Source: Serratia sp. H1w (GTDB taxonomy: Bacteria > Pseudomonadota > Gammaproteobacteria > Enterobacterales > Enterobacteriaceae). From it: DNA of 45,598 bases. The stretch covers positions 1 through 45,598 of the forward strand of contig NZ_AYMQ01000010.1 in assembly GCF_000633355.1 (NCBI RefSeq), written 5' to 3'. A program made the position numbers and the translations under genes. Positions 43,442-45,598 of this stretch are shown here, one piece after another. The stretch's first letter is position 1. Every line of letters starts with the position of its first letter. Under the pieces are notes generated by a model. The model was not told the origin of the DNA, searched no databases, and saw only the letters and a program-made list of their open reading frames with translations.

Positions 43442-45346
43442 ATGTTAGGGATCTACCGTATATCGATGAGGATGAAGCTTTTCATTGCTCTGTTTCCACT
43501 GCTACTGGCTTTATGCTGGTTTGCCGGTTCGGGTATGAAAACCCGTATCAATACCGAACGTCAGATGGATGTCATCGTTCAGCTAACGGCAATTACGCAT
43601 GGCGCAGGGGATGTGGTGCATGAGCTGCAAAAGGAACGTGGCATGAGCGCAGGTTACTTGGGCTCTGGCGGTGGGCAGTTTCGCGCTGAACTAGCGGATC
43701 AACGTAAACTGACAGATGCGGCTATGACGAAATTTAGTCAACTGTTAGCTAAAACGGATCGCAGCGCATTGAAAGGGATTGATACATCGGCAATTCAGTT
43801 ATTTAACGACCAAACCGAGTTACTGAACGAGGTGCGTAATAACGTCAGCCATTTAAAGACCGCGGCGCCGTCGGCTATTGGTTTCTATACCAAGACCATC
43901 GCCCAAGTGCTGGATTTTGTCGGTGGTATTGGGCATTTGACAACATCGGGCAAGATCGGCCAAGAATTGTCAGCTTATTACAGCCTGCTTAACCTGAAAG
44001 AACAGTCGGGTATAGAGCGCGCATTACTCTCCGGCGTTTTCTCTAGCGATCGTTTTGGTGATGGGCAATTCCGCCAACTGAGCGATGTGGTGGGAAAACA
44101 AGAAGCCTGGCTTTCTGCGACCCGTCGTTTCAGCACTGCGGAGCAGGCGGCGGCGCTTGATGGTGCATTACGCTCTACGTCGGCTGCTGATGCTCTTAAG
44201 CTTCGTGAGATTGCGTTCGCTAAAGCCGCAACCGGTGGATTTAAGGTTAATCCTACCGATTGGTTCAAGGCTCAGACTCTGCGCATTGAAGTGCTGCGTC
44301 AAATAGAGAATCAAACCGCGGACACGTTACAAAAGCATGCTGCAGAGTTGTCACAAACGGCGCGTGGCGAATGGATGGCTTTCCTATGCATCAGCCTTCT
44401 TTCCCTGGCTGTGGCCTTGGCGATAGCCTTCATTGTTGCGCGGAGTATCCATCTGCAACTGCAAGGAACGCTGAAAACGATTGGTGAAATGGAGGGGGAT
44501 TTAACTCAACGCCTTAGCGTGCCGGGTAGTGATGAGTTGTCAGCATTGAATCATGCCTATAACCAATCCATTGAAAATATTCAGCATATCGTTAAAGAGA
44601 TTAAATCCGGCTCGGAGGTGCTTCACCATACTAGCGGTGATATTGCCGCTGGCAATCAGGATTTAGCGCAGCGTACTGATGAACAGGCGGCATCTATCGT
44701 TGAAACTGCGGCAAGTATGGAACAAATATCCACGGCGATCTCCCAGACTGCAGATAACGCCCGCGAAGCTGAACAACTCACGCAGGCGATGGAGCGCGAT
44801 GTCATGCAGGCGAATCTCGTGGCAAATGAAGCCAGCCAGAGCATGGCTGAGATCCGTAACTCCAGTGAGCAGATTGCACGTATCGTGGCCTCTATTGACG
44901 ATATCTCTTTTCAGACCAATTTATTGGCGCTCAATGCTGCGGTAGAAGCCGCTAGAGCTGGCGAGTCTGGAAGGGGATTTGCGGTGGTAGCGAGTGAGGT
45001 GCGTAATTTATCTCAACGTTGTGCTAAAGAGGCGAGTCAGATCCGTGAGCTGATTAATCAAAATATGGAAAAAATCGCGGAAGGTGTCGCCCGGGTTTCG
45101 GCTTCGGGGATCGCGCTAAAAGCGGCAGCCGATAATTCAGGACTGATGAAACAATATGTTAGCGATATCGCTCAGGCCGCCAACGAACAATCACTGGGCG
45201 TGGGGCAGGTACATCTGGCTTTGAATCAACTTGAACAAGTCACACAGCAAAATGCGGCTTTGGTTTCCCAAGCGGCCAGTGCCAGCCAGGTACTGGATAA
45301 CCAAGCGGCAGTGATGACCAAATTAGTGAATCGATTTATCGTATAA
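43442..45346 (+). CDS. Methyl-accepting chemotaxis protein with NIT sensor domain
   Basis: 634 residues. TM1 near 12-30, a large periplasmic region (about 35-305) with ELQKERGMSAGYLGSGG as in nitrate/nitrite-sensing NIT domains, TM2 near 310-335, HAMP (about 336-385), and a cytoplasmic signalling hairpin with NLLALNAAVEAARAGESGRG. It ends at VNRFIV, without the CheR/CheB-docking pentapeptide (NWETF type). The start at ATG 43442 is downstream of the sigma-28 promoter, with AGGA 9 bases before; the longest ORF begins at 43370 and is excluded by that promoter. The ligand is unknown; nitrate or nitrite is suggested only by the domain name. Confidence 0.92.
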   Translation: MLGIYRISMRMKLFIALFPLLLALCWFAGSGMKTRINTERQMDVIVQLTAITHGAGDVVHELQKERGMSAGYLGSGGGQFRAELADQRKLTDAAMTKFSQLLAKTDRSALKGIDTSAIQLFNDQTELLNEVRNNVSHLKTAAPSAIGFYTKTIAQVLDFVGGIGHLTTSGKIGQELSAYYSLLNLKEQSGIERALLSGVFSSDRFGDGQFRQLSDVVGKQEAWLSATRRFSTAEQAAALDGALRSTSAADALKLREIAFAKAATGGFKVNPTDWFKAQTLRIEVLRQIENQTADTLQKHAAELSQTARGEWMAFLCISLLSLAVALAIAFIVARSIHLQLQGTLKTIGEMEGDLTQRLSVPGSDELSALNHAYNQSIENIQHIVKEIKSGSEVLHHTSGDIAAGNQDLAQRTDEQAASIVETAASMEQISTAISQTADNAREAEQLTQAMERDVMQANLVANEASQSMAEIRNSSEQIARIVASIDDISFQTNLLALNAAVEAARAGESGRGFAVVASEVRNLSQRCAKEASQIRELINQNMEKIAEGVARVSASGIALKAAADNSGLMKQYVSDIAQAANEQSLGVGQVHLALNQLEQVTQQNAALVSQAASASQVLDNQAAVMTKLVNRFIV

Positions 45347-45364
45347 TCTTCTCGTTGCAAGGGT

Positions 45365-45382
45365 GGTGGGAGTCATCCCGCC
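45365..45382 (+). terminator. Possible terminator of the chemoreceptor gene
   Basis: GGTGGGA with TCCCGCC (one G-T wobble) and a four-base loop, 18 bases after the stop. The first T run (TTTT) is about 10 bases further on, so it is a weak candidate. Apart from this and the terminal repeat I see nothing in the last 250 bases. Confidence 0.4.
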
Positions 45383-45576
45383 TCCGACTCGATCTTTTGC
45401 TCCTTAGCGTATTTTCATTATTCTTGAAACGTCTCCACTTTCCTGCATGTCGTTTACTCCATATTCCCTGATGTCTTTTTGTGTAAGCGGTCTGTCGTTT
45501 TGTGCTGCCTAGGCGCATACTATTGCCCTCCCAAAGGCGGTGGGTAAGGCTTTGGCGTTATCTGATAATAAAAAAG

Positions 45577-45596
45577 GGGTCAAGTATTCAATGTGT
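45577..45596. repeat. Terminal repeat copy, right end
   Basis: GGGTCAAGTATTCAATGTGT is the reverse complement of positions 1-20 with a single mismatch. It is preceded by an A run at 45569-45575. Confidence 0.6.
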
Positions 45597-45598
45597 TG

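Overview
The window looks like chromosomal DNA of a gammaproteobacterium in the order Enterobacterales. The eut, dha, gcl-hyi-glxR, chuW/hutX/chuY and yiiX products all resemble E. coli or Salmonella proteins, and the dispersed CCCTCTCC...GGAGAGGG palindromes suit a Serratia-like member of the Yersiniaceae. The genus is an inference. A near-perfect 20-bp inverted repeat lies at the two extreme ends of the window.

Layout. 1-523: two coupled small genes of unknown function. 842-4315: gcl-hyi-glxR, which converts glyoxylate to glycerate. 4616-6541: a DhaR-type regulator. 6841-9924: a BCCT transporter and an FAD oxidoreductase. 10361-13239 (minus): a paralogous FAD oxidoreductase and a frameshifted NhaC-family antiporter. 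13489-17588 (minus): dhaKLM, with DhaM fused to a complete PTS Enzyme I. 17942-19024: glycerol dehydrogenase. 19474-31654: an MFS transporter and a reduced ethanolamine microcompartment operon, eutS(frameshifted)-P-Q-D-M-N-E-G-A-B-C-L-K, without eutT, eutJ, eutH or eutR. 31731-33365: a MuiA/DUF4139 secreted protein. 33527-35807: a LysR regulator divergent from a D-tartrate dehydratase. 35890-38357 (minus): hutW-hutX-chuY for anaerobic haem breakdown, behind a Fur box. 38656-42378: an RNA-repair operon (leader peptide, RtcB2 ligase, PrfH release factor, ATP-type RNA ligase, HD-Pnk end-healing enzyme). 42582-45346: a YiiX-like hydrolase (minus) and a NIT-domain chemoreceptor behind a sigma-28 promoter.

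How the parts may work together. A palindrome with consensus TGTTYCA-N3-TGRAACA occurs seven times. It comes as pairs with centres 31-33 bp apart upstream of gcl, of the BCCT gene and of the MFS-eut operon, and as one good plus one degenerate copy between dhaK and gldA. The only regulator gene nearby is the DhaR homologue. I infer one regulon, probably sensed through DhaK/DhaL, that joins uptake, two flavin oxidoreductases, ethanolamine breakdown, glyoxylate assimilation and dihydroxyacetone phosphorylation. That would fit catabolism of a compound yielding ethanolamine plus C2/C3 aldehydes, for example an N-substituted alkanolamine; the substrate is a hypothesis.

The second notable system is the four-gene RNA-repair operon. 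It is preceded by a 16-codon leader ORF with an almost perfect Shine-Dalgarno, which could sense damage to the 3' end of 16S rRNA.
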